Below, one piece after another: positions 38,260-47,345 of a stretch of DNA of 64,000 bases. The translations under genes and the position numbers were made by a program. The notes beneath the pieces are model-generated. The model saw only the letters and a list, made by a program, of their open reading frames with translations. It was not told where the DNA came from and did not search any database. Position 1 is the first letter of the stretch, and each line of letters begins with the position of its first letter. The stretch is from Peribacillus frigoritolerans (GTDB lineage Bacteria > Bacillota > Bacilli > Bacillales > DSM-1321), in assembly GCF_040250305.1 (NCBI RefSeq), contig NZ_CP158190.1, positions 2,512,001 through 2,576,000 on the forward strand. Direction: 5' to 3'.

Positions 38260-38733
38260 ATGAATGAAATTAAACTTAATAGTATTTATCAAAAAATAGC
38301 CCAAACTATTAATGAAACTATACCAGAGGAATGGTCAAAGGTATTAATGTACGGTGAAATTGCTGACGGTACCGGTACGGCTTTCTTTTTTTATTATACT
38401 CCTAATAGTGAAGTGCCTATTTATAGTCATGATATACCTGAAATATATAGTTTAAATGAAGAAGAATATGATAAATTATGGTATCAATTATTAGATGAAT
38501 TAAAAATATTATCAGATGAATTTAAAAATAATAATCAAGAACAATGGACCAATTTAACTTTTACTTTGGAAAGTACAGGGAAATTTAAAGTTGACTATGA
38601 TTATGAAGATCTATCAAATGCAGATGATCACGAAAGAAGGGTTATTTGGGAATATACTCGTTTGGATCTTTTACCTGAAACTGAATATGATAAGAGTATT
38701 TTAGAAGAATACCTAAAGAATAATCAAGGATAA
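38260..38733 (+). CDS. YezG-type immunity protein without its own toxin
   Basis: An intact 157-residue YezG/DUF600 protein (NETIPEEWSKVLMYGEIADG near residue 18, NNQEQWTNLTFTLESTGKFK near 95, DHERRVIWEYTRLDLLPETE near 125). No toxin tip precedes it; the gene before it is a Tdi1-type immunity gene. It has its own good ribosome binding site, so it is a free-standing immunity gene. Related copies: 25335, 44984, 49072 and several remnants. Confidence 0.83.
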   Translation: MNEIKLNSIYQKIAQTINETIPEEWSKVLMYGEIADGTGTAFFFYYTPNSEVPIYSHDIPEIYSLNEEEYDKLWYQLLDELKILSDEFKNNNQEQWTNLTFTLESTGKFKVDYDYEDLSNADDHERRVIWEYTRLDLLPETEYDKSILEEYLKNNQG

Positions 38734-38910
38734 GAAAAGCTATTTCTTTTGTATGACCTTAACGGTAAAGTTAAGGTCTTTTCAATGTTGATATGGTATG
38801 TATCATCTTAAGCCATATCGGGTTCCTCAGATAAAAGGCCGTTAGGTCTAAAAATATTAATAGATAAGAATATGGATTTACTGACCTCAGGCAGGGTCGT
38901 GATAAAATAG
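38731..38910 (+). repeat. Spacer repeat type C, copy 3
   Basis: Contains the GACCTTAAC / GTTAAGGTC terminator (38754-38779), the CATATCGGGTTCCTCAGATA stretch, and leads into the next linker. Confidence 0.75.
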
Positions 38911-39719
38911 CAAGTGGTACAAAGTTCGTCCCTTACAGCAAGGAATTTGCGCAAAGGCAGGTACAGAAGGTTCAAGCTACAATAACAGACATAGCGATAT
39001 CAGGATAAAACACGTTAAAAAATATAGGTGAAGAACTGGGTAAAAAAGAAATTCCTAAACGGATAAGTGTGGAACAAGTATCCCTCGCAGGAGGACCAAG
39101 CCTTCCCCATGTTATGATGGAAAAGCAGACAATTAAGGAAGCCTATCAGAAATTTACGGTGAAGGATAGCAAAGTAGAGGCTGTTTCAGGGGAGAGAGTT
39201 TCTAAGGGTACGGGTAAAGGTATTTCTGGAGTAAGTGAAGTCAAAACATTTATCGACAACGGACAACAGTTTACAAATGGTAGAAAAAATAGGTTAAAGC
39301 CTGATATTAGGTATAAAACTGGAGAGTATGATTATCTATATGAAACAGATAATTTAGGTAGGATTTCAAAATTTGAAACAAAAAATTTACAATTAACAAA
39401 GAGAAAAGACAGATTGTCACACAGCAAGAATACACCAGGTAAAGTAAAAGGTCAGGACCATGCAGGACATTTGGCAGCTGATAGGTTTGGAGGATCACCT
39501 TAAATTGACAATTTGGTATCGCAATTATCTGATGTTAATTTGAAGAAATATAAGAAAGTCGAAGATAAATGGGCTGCAGCTCTAAAAGAAACACCACCAA
39601 AAAAAGTAACAGTTGATGTTGCTATAAATTACTCTGGGAATGATATGCGCCCAGACAAATTTATAGTTAATTACACTATTGATGGTAAGCCGGGCAGTGC
39701 AAAATTTAAAAATTTATAA
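38911..39719 (+). pseudogene. Orphan second-type DNA/RNA endonuclease cassette with two nonsense codons
   Basis: Linker (SGTKFVPYSKEFAQRQVQKV) and nuclease tip (GKVKGQDHAGHLAADRFGGS) in a single frame. It is interrupted by TAA at 39006 (where sister copies read AAA, in SGKTTLKN) and TAA at 39501-39503 (sisters read CCT AAA ATT). Both are single A-to-T changes. The second cuts the nuclease core from its C-terminal half, which is otherwise clean to the stop at 39719. Confidence 0.8.
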
Positions 39720-39736
39720 AAGGAGTGCAATGTAGT

Positions 39737-40192
39737 ATGAAAGAATTTGAAGATAGATTTAGTGAATTGCAAGCTGATATGATATCCATTTGTATGGAAT
39801 ATGTTGAAGATAGAGCCGATAAAGTATATGTTTATGCTTCATGTGAAGAAGATATGATATCGAGCAGTTTCTTTTATTTAATTAACAATAAGTATGTAGA
39901 ATGTAATAAGGTGAACGATACATTGGAGAATGGGGACGAAAGATATGATGTATCTACAGAACGACAGTTTATGGTATTAAATATTATCAATGATGATGCC
40001 GAAAAAATTGAAGAATTATGCAAAGAATACGAAAGAGACATGCCAACGGAGTTGAAATTAATATATGATGCTAAGAGTGGCAGTCTTCAAGCTGAATACA
40101 AGTATGATTTAGTACATACAAATGATGATATAAAAACGGCAGATGATTTTGCTGATGAGTGGTTTGAGGAGATAAAAAATAATAATCTTTAA
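39737..40192 (+). CDS. Immunity protein of the MKEFED group
   Basis: A 151-residue intact relative of the gene at 30933 (FSELQADMISICMEYVEDRA near the start). AAAGGAGTG is followed by ATG 39737; the GTG at 39725 overlaps that site. Cognate to the nuclease tip just upstream, which is broken. Confidence 0.78.
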   Translation: MKEFEDRFSELQADMISICMEYVEDRADKVYVYASCEEDMISSSFFYLINNKYVECNKVNDTLENGDERYDVSTERQFMVLNIINDDAEKIEELCKEYERDMPTELKLIYDAKSGSLQAEYKYDLVHTNDDIKTADDFADEWFEEIKNNNL

Positions 40193-40841
40193 ATTGTTTA
40201 CAGTTAAAGATAAGTGCTCTAATTTGAATTAATGACTCATGAAGGTTGTGCAATCAAGGAGTGTCAATGTTATATTAGGCAATAAGAACGAGAATATGGT
40301 GAGATGACATTTTACTAGATAGAACCCCTCATAGATGTCTTGTGCAACCAAACTAACGAGATTGCACAAGCACTGGTTTTATACGTGACACTTGTCAAGA
40401 AACAAAAAAGACGTCATACTGTCAATATAAAAACATGAAACTTACAAACTTATGAAGACTCAAAGATATTACTAAACTTATAACATGTATGAACTTAAAG
40501 CACTTTATTGTCTATTATAGGCGACGAGTGTTTTTTTGCATGTTTACATACATGGATTAAGAACGATCATGATTATTTAATTAGCATACTAAGTGTTAAA
40601 TTTTTATACGAGTGCGAACATAAATAGGAGGAGAACAGGCGATGATTGGGTAATGGAAACACAAGTATCGATAGATAAGGATCAATTATTAGACGAATTA
40701 AAAGAATTAGCAGAAGAAAATTTTTCATTAGAGAAAATTAACTTAATCCATATCGGGTTCCTCAGTTAATATGCCGTAAGGTATTAAAATCATTCTATTA
40801 GAAAATTATGAATATAATCAGGTGAGGTGGCTTAGAAAAAA
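40193..40841 (+). repeat. Spacer repeat type AB, copy 7, with an extra gene fragment
   Basis: Degenerate hairpin A (near 40232-40262), terminator B (about 40497-40537). Then a frame from 40653 (METQVSIDKDQLLDELKELA, ENFSLEKINLI) that ends by running into type C-like DNA (ATCGGGTTCCTCAG). It looks like the N-terminus of another protein cut by recombination; it is not a complete gene. Confidence 0.65.
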
Positions 40842-41647
40842 GTAGCGAGTGGTACAAAGTTCGTCCCTTACAGCAAGAATTTGCCCAAAAGCAGGTTCAA
40901 AAAGGTTCAAGCTACAATAACAGACATAGCGAGATCAGGAAAAACCACGTTAAAAAATATAGGTGAAGAACTAGGTAAAAAAGAAATTCCTAAAAGTATA
41001 AGTGTGGAACAAGTATCCCTCGCAGGAGGACCAAGCCTTCCCCATGTTATGACGGAAAAGCAGACAATTAAGGAAGCCTATCAGAAATTTACGGTGAAGG
41101 ATAGCAAAGTAGAGGCTGTTCCAGGGGAGAGTATTCCTAAGGGTACGGGTAAAAGTGCTGAAGTAAGTGAAGTTAAAACATTAGCGGACAACAGACAACA
41201 GTTTACAAACGGAAGAAAAAATAGGTTAAAGCCTGATATTAGGTATAAAACAGGAGAGTATGATTACTTTTATGAAACAGATAATGTAGGTAGGATTGTA
41301 AAATTTGAAACAGAAAATTTAAAATTAACAACGAGAACAGATAGATTGTCACACAGCAAAAACACACCTGGTAAAGTAAAAGGTCAAGACCATGCAGGGC
41401 ATTTGGCAGGTGATAGATTTGGAGGATCACCTAAAATTGACAATTTGGTATCGCAATTATCTGATGTTAATTTGAAGCAATATAAGAAGATTGAAGAGGA
41501 ATGGGCAACAGCTTTAAAAGAAACACCTCCAAAAAAAGTGACAGTTGATGTTGAAATAATTTATTCTGAAATGATATGCGCCCAAAGGAATTTATAGTTA
41601 ATTACTCAATTGATGGTAAGTCAGGTTTTAGAATTATTGAAAATTAA
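40842..41647 (+). pseudogene. Orphan second-type DNA/RNA endonuclease cassette, frameshifted near its end
   Basis: One frame runs from the linker (VASGTKFVPYSK, then a locally altered NLPKSRFKKVQ caused by two compensating one-base indels) through GQDHAGHLAGDRFGGSPKID. A one-base loss near 41567 (YSGNDMRP becomes YSEMICAQ) removes the last 25 residues. About the first 600 bases are almost identical to the copy at 45607. The nuclease core is intact, so activity cannot be excluded. Confidence 0.78.
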
Positions 41648-41668
41648 TCTAAGGAGTGAAAAAGTAGT

Positions 41669-42124
41669 ATGAAAGAATTTGAAGATAGATTTAGTGAATT
41701 GCAAGCAGATATGGTCTCTATATGTGTGGAATATGTTGAGGATAGAGCGGATAAAGCGTATGTTTATGCTTCATGTGAAGAAGGAATTATTTCGAGCGGT
41801 TTCTTTTATTTGATTAATAATAAGTATGTAGAATGTCATAAGGTGAACGATGCATTGGAGAATGGGGACGAAAGATATGATGTGTCTGCAAAACGACAGT
41901 CTATGGTATTGCGCATAATATGTGAAGATATCCAAAAAGTAAAATTATTGTGCAAAGAATATGATAGAGACATGCCCACTGAGATGAAATTAATATATGA
42001 TGTTAAGAGTGGTAACTTCAAAGCGGAATACAAGTATGATTTAGTATATACGAATGATGATATTAAAACGGCGGATCATATTGCTGATGAGTGGTTTGAG
42101 GAGGTAAAAAATAATAATCTTTAA
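41669..42124 (+). CDS. Immunity protein of the MKEFED group
   Basis: A 151-residue intact member (SELQADMVSICVEYVEDRAD; MPTEMKLIYDVKSGNFKAEY). AAGGAGTG precedes the ATG. It differs from its neighbours mainly in the middle third (MVLRIICEDIQKVKLLCKEY), which may set toxin specificity. Confidence 0.78.
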   Translation: MKEFEDRFSELQADMVSICVEYVEDRADKAYVYASCEEGIISSGFFYLINNKYVECHKVNDALENGDERYDVSAKRQSMVLRIICEDIQKVKLLCKEYDRDMPTEMKLIYDVKSGNFKAEYKYDLVYTNDDIKTADHIADEWFEEVKNNNL

Positions 42125-42690
42125 ATTGTTTACAGTTAAAGATATGCTGGAATTTGAATTAATGGCGCATGAAGGTTATTCCTTCAAGGAGTGTCAATGT
42201 TATTTTAATATTTAGGCAATAAGAAAGAGAATAGGGCGAGATGACATTTTCTAGATAGGACCACTCCATAGATGTCATCGGCAACCAAACAAGCTAGAGT
42301 GCACAAGCTCATAGGTTTATGCGTGACACTTGTCAAGATACAAAAAAGATGTCATACTGTCAACATAAAAATATGAAACTTACAAACTTATGAAAACTCA
42401 AAGAAATTACTAAACTTAAAACATGTATGAACTTAAAGCACTTGATTGTCTCCTAAAGGCAACGAGTGCTTTTTAGCGTAAAAATTTAATAGAGCACTAT
42501 AATTTTATAAGTACTCTAAGTGTTAAATTCTTATTGTCGTGTTTATAGACTGTAATGACTGTGAACGGTGTAATACGAGAATAGAGGAAAAAAGAAACTA
42601 TCTTTAAAAATGGTTTTAGGGTATAGTGAAATGGAAGATTAATCCAATAATTTATCTGCCATGAGACCAAGTGCGATCTGTATGGCTTAA
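42125..42690 (+). repeat. Spacer repeat type AB, copy 8, with pre-linker block
   Basis: Hairpin A is degenerate (GAAGG-TTATT-CCTTC, near 42171), terminator B is at about 42437-42474, and the TAGACTGTAATGACTGTGAA block at 42546. No gene. Confidence 0.7.
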
Positions 42691-43483
42691 CTGTAGCCAA
42701 CGGTCTAGGCGAAGCAGTTACAGGCAAGGACATAGCTAATTGAGGAACAGCGCCAGAACGGGCTGATGATGGCACTGGGAATCGGTGGAGTGGCAGGTAC
42801 GGGAAAGTCGCAGATAAAGTAGCAAGTGGTACAAAGTTCATTCCTTACAGCAAGGAATTTGCGCAAAAGCATTCGGCCGGCAAATCGGTAATGTGGAAGT
42901 ACCTCTTCGTATCAGAGTCGAAGAGGTAGCCACGGCGTATGGAAACAACTACAAGCATGTCACTTTTGATAATACGACGATTAAGGAAATAGTACAGAAG
43001 TTTGCGGTGAAGAGTGATGGTGGTAAGGGTACAGGCATTTATACCATATCCAAAGAATCTCAGAAATAGAGGTTATGTTCAAGCAAAATCCAAAACACAA
43101 TGCAGAAGAATTCGCTAGACAGTTAAAAGACCAAGAAAAAGGGTTGAATGATTTAACTATTGATGAATATTTAAAGAATAGAGAAAGATATATAGAAGAA
43201 GGAAGAGCTGGAATTAAGGAAACAAGGATTGTCTAGACAAGACGCAAACAAAAAAGCAAATGAATGGTTAGAAACTCAAGCTGCTCTCCATAACCCGGAT
43301 CAAATTGCGGGAGGAAGTCCTATTAATATAGGTGGAATGGGGGATAAAAAAGTTAATTCTTCTATTGGTTCTCAATGGAAATACAGAATAGATGTATTAG
43401 ATGAAAAAATAAGAGAGCTATCAAAAACCATGGTTGAATCAGAAAGAAAATCAACATATTTAAATGTTAAATTAATGAATTAA
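42691..43483 (+). pseudogene. Decayed Ntox15 cassette
   Basis: Linker pieces (ANGLGEAVTGKD, then deletions) and the alternative linker (VEVPLRIRVEEVATAYGNNY) are followed by a tip missing about 60 bases relative to 36525-37238 near 43208. The last 84 residues (43229-43483) are clean and carry HNPDQIAGGSP and NSSIGSQWKYRIDVLDEKI. Frameshifts near 42735, 42806, 42870 and 43043. Confidence 0.75.
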
Positions 43484-43502
43484 TTATTGGAGGGAGAATG
43501 AT

Positions 43503-44051
43503 TTGTCAAATAATGTATTTGGAGGATTTGTATTTGAAGAAAAAATTGATAAAGAAGTCATCGAAAAATATAAAGAGAAGATACCAGAACAAATAACAGA
43601 AATATGGAGGCAATACGGGTTTGGAAGTATATTAAAAGGTTATTTAAAATTGATAAACCCTGAAGTATTTGAAGAACTTTTAAAAGATGTATATATAAGA
43701 AGCGAGGATGCTATTCCGTTATTTGCTACATCTATGGGCGATATAATTGTTTGGGAAAAAGGAAGATATTTAAACCTGCTAAATTTTAGAAAAGGGAATG
43801 TAAATGTTATTTCAGCTGGTTTTGACTTTTTTCTAGATGATTTAAATGATAATAGCTTTATTGTTGAAGAATTAGAATGGAATCCTTATCCTGAAGCAGT
43901 TGATAAATATGGAGAACCAGATTTTGATGAATGTTTTGGTTATACCCCTCTCCTTGGATTAGGTGGACCAGATAAAGTGGAAAACCTGAAAAAGGTGAAA
44001 CTTATTGAACATATTTATCTGATTACTCAATTCATGGGACCAATCGAATAA
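43503..44051 (+). CDS. Tdi1-like immunity protein (GAD-like / DUF1851)
   Basis: A 182-residue paralogue of the protein at 37384. TTG start, with GGAGGGAG upstream. The first two thirds differ (PEQITEIWRQYGFGSILKGY), while the last 50 residues are nearly the same at DNA level, which suggests gene conversion between the two. Confidence 0.82.
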   Translation: MSNNVFGGFVFEEKIDKEVIEKYKEKIPEQITEIWRQYGFGSILKGYLKLINPEVFEELLKDVYIRSEDAIPLFATSMGDIIVWEKGRYLNLLNFRKGNVNVISAGFDFFLDDLNDNSFIVEELEWNPYPEAVDKYGEPDFDECFGYTPLLGLGGPDKVENLKKVKLIEHIYLITQFMGPIE

Positions 44052-44084
44052 GGGATAACCAATCAAGAATAGATTATGAATATA

Positions 44085-44216
44085 ATTATTAAGATCTATC
44101 AGGTTCAGATAATCATGAAAGAAGGGGTATTTGGGAATATACTTTCTTGGGTCTTTTACCTCCAACTGAATATGATAAGAGTATTTTAGAAGAATACCTT
44201 AAGAATGAATATTGGA
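44085..44216 (+). pseudogene. 3' remnant of a YezG-type immunity gene
   Basis: Encodes part of the usual C-terminal stretch (HERRGIWEYTFLGLLPPTEY then SILEEYLKNE) with a frameshift near 44115. Close copy of the remnant at 25848. Confidence 0.72.
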
Positions 44217-44223
44217 GGACAAT

Positions 44224-44393
44224 AAGAGCTTGTTCTTTTTGTATGACCTTAACGCAAAAGTTAAGGTCTTTTGTCTTTTCATTGTTGAGATATGAAAATG
44301 TATCAACTTACTCCATATCATTCCTCAGATAATAGGCCAAGAGGACTTAAAATCATATAGATTTACTTTAAGGCAAGGTGGCTTAGAAAAAAG
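44224..44393 (+). repeat. Spacer repeat type C, copy 4
   Basis: Same terminator and leader block as at 26001, nearly identical to it, ending at the next linker. Confidence 0.75.
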
Positions 44394-44768
44394 TAGCGAG
44401 TGGTACAAAGTTCGTCCCTTACAGCAAGTAATTTGTCCAAAAGCAGGTTCAGAGGTTCAAGCTACAATAACAGACATAGCGAGATCCGGAAAAACCACGT
44501 TAAAAAATATAGGTGAAGAACTAGGTAAAAAGGAAATTCCTAAACGTATAAGTGTGGAACAAGTTTCCCTCGCAGGAGGACCAAGCCTTCCCCAAGTTGT
44601 AATGGAAAAGCAGACAATTAAGGAAGCCTATCAGAAATTTACGGTTAAGGATAGCAAAGTTTTCTCACAGTAGATGAAATTGAGAGAATGGAAAATATTC
44701 TTCATGATTATCAGTGTACAGATAAAGAAATCCTAATAAAAAGAGAAGAATTTATAAAATTATTTTAA
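44394..44768 (+). pseudogene. Linker piece fused to an unrelated C-terminal fragment
   Basis: Linker (SGTKFVPYSK, stop at 44429; then ISVEQVSLAGGPSLPQVVME) breaks off after KFTVKDSK at about 44660. The next frame, FLTVDEIERMENILHDYQCT then KEILIKREEFIKLF, is the end of an unknown protein, perhaps an immunity protein. A deletion has removed the toxin tip and the start of that gene. Confidence 0.65.
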
Positions 44769-44856
44769 ACATGCAATAAACCTATGTATTTGTCTGTGTT
44801 ACGTACTTCAAGACTTGCAATAGAACTTTTAGCATACTATAATTTCGTTTGTTTAT

Positions 44857-44896
44857 GAAGGTGATAACTGGTAAAACCAGTTATCACCTTCTTTAT
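44857..44896 (+). terminator. Strong terminator
   Basis: GAAGGTGATAACTGG and its exact complement form a 15-base-pair stem with a TAAAA loop, followed by a T-rich tail. Confidence 0.85.
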
Positions 44897-44983
44897 TCCT
44901 AAGTATACAGATTATAACTTTTGGTATAGGATGTTGTTAAAAACTACTAAGAACATTTGAAAATAGAGCAGGGGGATAAAAAA

Positions 44984-45451
44984 TTGAATGAATCAATACT
45001 AAATGATTATTATCAGAATATAGCTCAAACTGTAAATGAGATGATTCCAGAAGAATGGAGTAAAGTAATTTTGTATGGAGAAATTACTGAGGGGACAGGG
45101 ACTGCGTTCTTTTTCTATCAGTCTAATATTAATGATAAACTCATATATAGCCATGATATCCCTGAATTACATAGTATTAGTAGAAGGGAGTATAGAGATA
45201 CATGGCGGAAGTTAATAAAGGTCTTAAAAGAATTATCGGATGAATTTAAAAATAATAATCAAGAACAATGGACCAATTTAACTTTTACTTTAGAAAGTTC
45301 AGGGAAATTTAAGGTTGACTATGATTATGAAGATCTATCAGATGCGGATGATCACGAAAGAAGGGTTATTTGGGAATATACTCATTTGGGTATTTTACCT
45401 GAATCTGAATATGATAAGAGTATTTTAGAAGAATACCTTAAGAAAGAATAA
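44984..45451 (+). CDS. YezG-type immunity protein without its own toxin
   Basis: An intact YezG/DUF600 protein of 155 residues (NEMIPEEWSKVILYGEITEG; QEQWTNLTFTLESSGKFKVD). I choose TTG 44984 because GGGGG lies just upstream; the earlier TTG at 44957 would put that site inside the gene, and the paralogue at 38260 starts at the equivalent place. No toxin precedes it. Confidence 0.82.
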   Translation: MNESILNDYYQNIAQTVNEMIPEEWSKVILYGEITEGTGTAFFFYQSNINDKLIYSHDIPELHSISRREYRDTWRKLIKVLKELSDEFKNNNQEQWTNLTFTLESSGKFKVDYDYEDLSDADDHERRVIWEYTHLGILPESEYDKSILEEYLKKE

Positions 45452-45460
45452 TGTAGACAA

Positions 45461-45618
45461 GAAAAGCTTGTTCTTTTGTATGACCTTAACGCAAAAGTTA
45501 AGGTCTTTTTATTGTTGATATGAATATGTATCATCTTAAGCCATATCGGTTCCTCAAATAATAGGCAGTGAGGACTTAACATCATATAGATTCACTTCAT
45601 GGCTAGGTGGCTTAGAAA
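45461..45618 (+). repeat. Spacer repeat type C, copy 5
   Basis: GACCTTAAC / GTTAAGGTC terminator (45482-45509) and the CATATCGGTTCCTCAAATAA stretch, ending at a TAG directly before the next linker frame. Confidence 0.75.
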
Positions 45619-46425
45619 AAAGTAGCGAGTGGTACAAAGTTCGTCCCTTACAGCAAGAATTTGCCCAAAAGCAGGTTCAAAAAGGTTCAAGCTACAATAA
45701 CAGACATAGCGAGATCAGGAAAAACCACGTTAAAAAATATAGGTGAAGAACTAGGTAAAAAAGAAATTCCTAAAAGTATAAGTGTGGAACAAGTATCCCT
45801 CGCAGGAGGACCAAGCCTTCCCCATGTTATGACGGAAAAGCAGACAATTAAGGAAGCCTATCAGAAATTTACGGTGAAGGATAGCAAAGTAGAGGCTGTT
45901 CCAGGGGAGAGTATTCCTAAGGGTACGGGTAAAAGTGCTGAAGTAAGTGAAGTTAAAACATTAGCGGACAACAGACAACAGTTTACAAACGGAAGAAAAA
46001 ATAGGTTAAAGCCTGATATTAGGTATAAAACAGGAGAGTATGATTACTTTTATGAAACAGATAATGTAGGTAGGATTGTAAAATTTGAAACAGAAAATTT
46101 ACAATTAACAACGAGAACAGATAGATTGTCACACAGCAAAAACACACCTGGTAAAGTAAAAGGTCAAGACCATGCAGGGCATTTGGCAGGTGATAGATTT
46201 GGAGGATCACATAAAATTGACAATTTGGTTTCGCAATTATCTGATGTTAATTTGAAGCAATATAAGAAAATTGAAGAAGAACGGGCTGCAGCTTTAAAAG
46301 AAACACCTTCCAAAAAAGTAACAGTTGTTGATATAATCTACTCTGGGAACGATATGCGTCCTGAAAAATTTAAAGTAATTTATACTATTGATGGTAAAAG
46401 GAGCTCTAGAGTTCTTGAAAATTAA
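45619..46425 (+). CDS. Orphan second-type DNA/RNA endonuclease cassette, uninterrupted
   Basis: One open frame from linker (VASGTKFVPYSK, NLPKSRFKKVQ) to the normal end (SSRVLEN). The nuclease core is GQDHAGHLAGDRFGGSHKID, with His where sisters have Pro. There is a TAG directly upstream and no start codon with a ribosome binding site (TTG 45661 is the first candidate), so it should be silent unless recombined into the full-length gene. The first 600 bases copy the cassette at 40842; the last 200 resemble the one at 30700. One of three intact toxin domains. Confidence 0.8.
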   Translation, partial: KVASGTKFVPYSKNLPKSRFKKVQATITDIARSGKTTLKNIGEELGKKEIPKSISVEQVSLAGGPSLPHVMTEKQTIKEAYQKFTVKDSKVEAVPGESIPKGTGKSAEVSEVKTLADNRQQFTNGRKNRLKPDIRYKTGEYDYFYETDNVGRIVKFETENLQLTTRTDRLSHSKNTPGKVKGQDHAGHLAGDRFGGSHKIDNLVSQLSDVNLKQYKKIEEERAAALKETPSKKVTVVDIIYSGNDMRPEKFKVIYTIDGKRSSRVLEN

Positions 46426-46446
46426 TCTAAGGAGTGAAAAAATAGT

Positions 46447-46902
46447 ATGAAAGAATTTGAAGATAAGTTTAGTGAATTGCAAGCAGATATGATATCCATA
46501 TGTATGGAATATGTTGAAGATAGAGCTGATAAAGTATATGTTCATGCTTCATGTGAAGAAGGAATTATTTCGAGCAGTTTCTTTTATTTGATTAACAATA
46601 AGTATTTAAAGTCTCATAAATTGAATGATGCATTGGAAAATGGGGAAGAAAGATATGATGTATCTGCAGAACGAAATTTTATGGTATTAGATATCTTAAA
46701 TGAAGATATCGGAAAAATCAAAGCATTATGCAAAGAATATGAAAAAGATATGCCCACTGAGATGAAATTAATATATGATGTCAAGAGTGGAAACTTCAAA
46801 GCTGAATACAAGTATGATTTAGTTTATACGCATGATGAGATTAAAACGGCCACTCATATTTTTAATGAGTGGTTTGATGAGATAAAAAATAATAACCTTT
46901 AA
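46447..46902 (+). CDS. Immunity protein of the MKEFED group
   Basis: A 151-residue intact member, nearly identical to the gene at 30933 except in residues 33-55 (VHASCEEGIISSSFFYLINN), where it looks like the copies at 39737 and 41669. The patchwork points to gene conversion. Confidence 0.78.
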   Translation: MKEFEDKFSELQADMISICMEYVEDRADKVYVHASCEEGIISSSFFYLINNKYLKSHKLNDALENGEERYDVSAERNFMVLDILNEDIGKIKALCKEYEKDMPTEMKLIYDVKSGNFKAEYKYDLVYTHDEIKTATHIFNEWFDEIKNNNL

Positions 46903-47345
46903 ATTGTTTACACTCGAAGATACGCTCTAATTTGAATACATGACTCATCAAGGTTGTACCTTCAAGGTGTGTAAATGTAATTTTAATATTAGGCAATAAG
47001 AACGAGAATAGGGCGGGATAACATTTTAATAGATAGGACCCCTCATAGATGTCATACTGTCAACATTAAAACATGAAACTTAATGATTTATTTAGAAAAT
47101 GAACTTAATGCGCTTGATTGTCTACTAAAGGCAACGAGTGCTTTTTAGCGTTAAAAAAAAAGAGAACTAGAATTTTTATAATACACTAAGTGTTAAATTC
47201 TTATTGTCCTGTAAATAGACTGTAATGACTGTGAACAGTGTATTACGAGAGTAGAGGAAAGAAGAAAACTATCTTTAACAATGGTTTTAGGGTAAGGTGA
47301 AATAGAAAATTAATCCAATAATATATCTATCAGAAGACAAAATGC
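46903..47345 (+). repeat. Spacer repeat type AB, copy 9, with pre-linker block
   Basis: Closely matches the spacer at 31389 (degenerate hairpin A near 46945-46966, terminator B about 47109-47147, TAGACTGTAATGACTGTGAA at 47216). The two spacers lie behind nearly identical immunity genes, so the duplicated unit is toxin end plus immunity gene plus spacer. Confidence 0.72.

Noticed and set aside
27350..47345. Repeated hairpins that might suggest a CRISPR array
   Set aside because: The repeats are 1-5 kb apart, lie after immunity genes, and have no regular short spacers or Cas genes.
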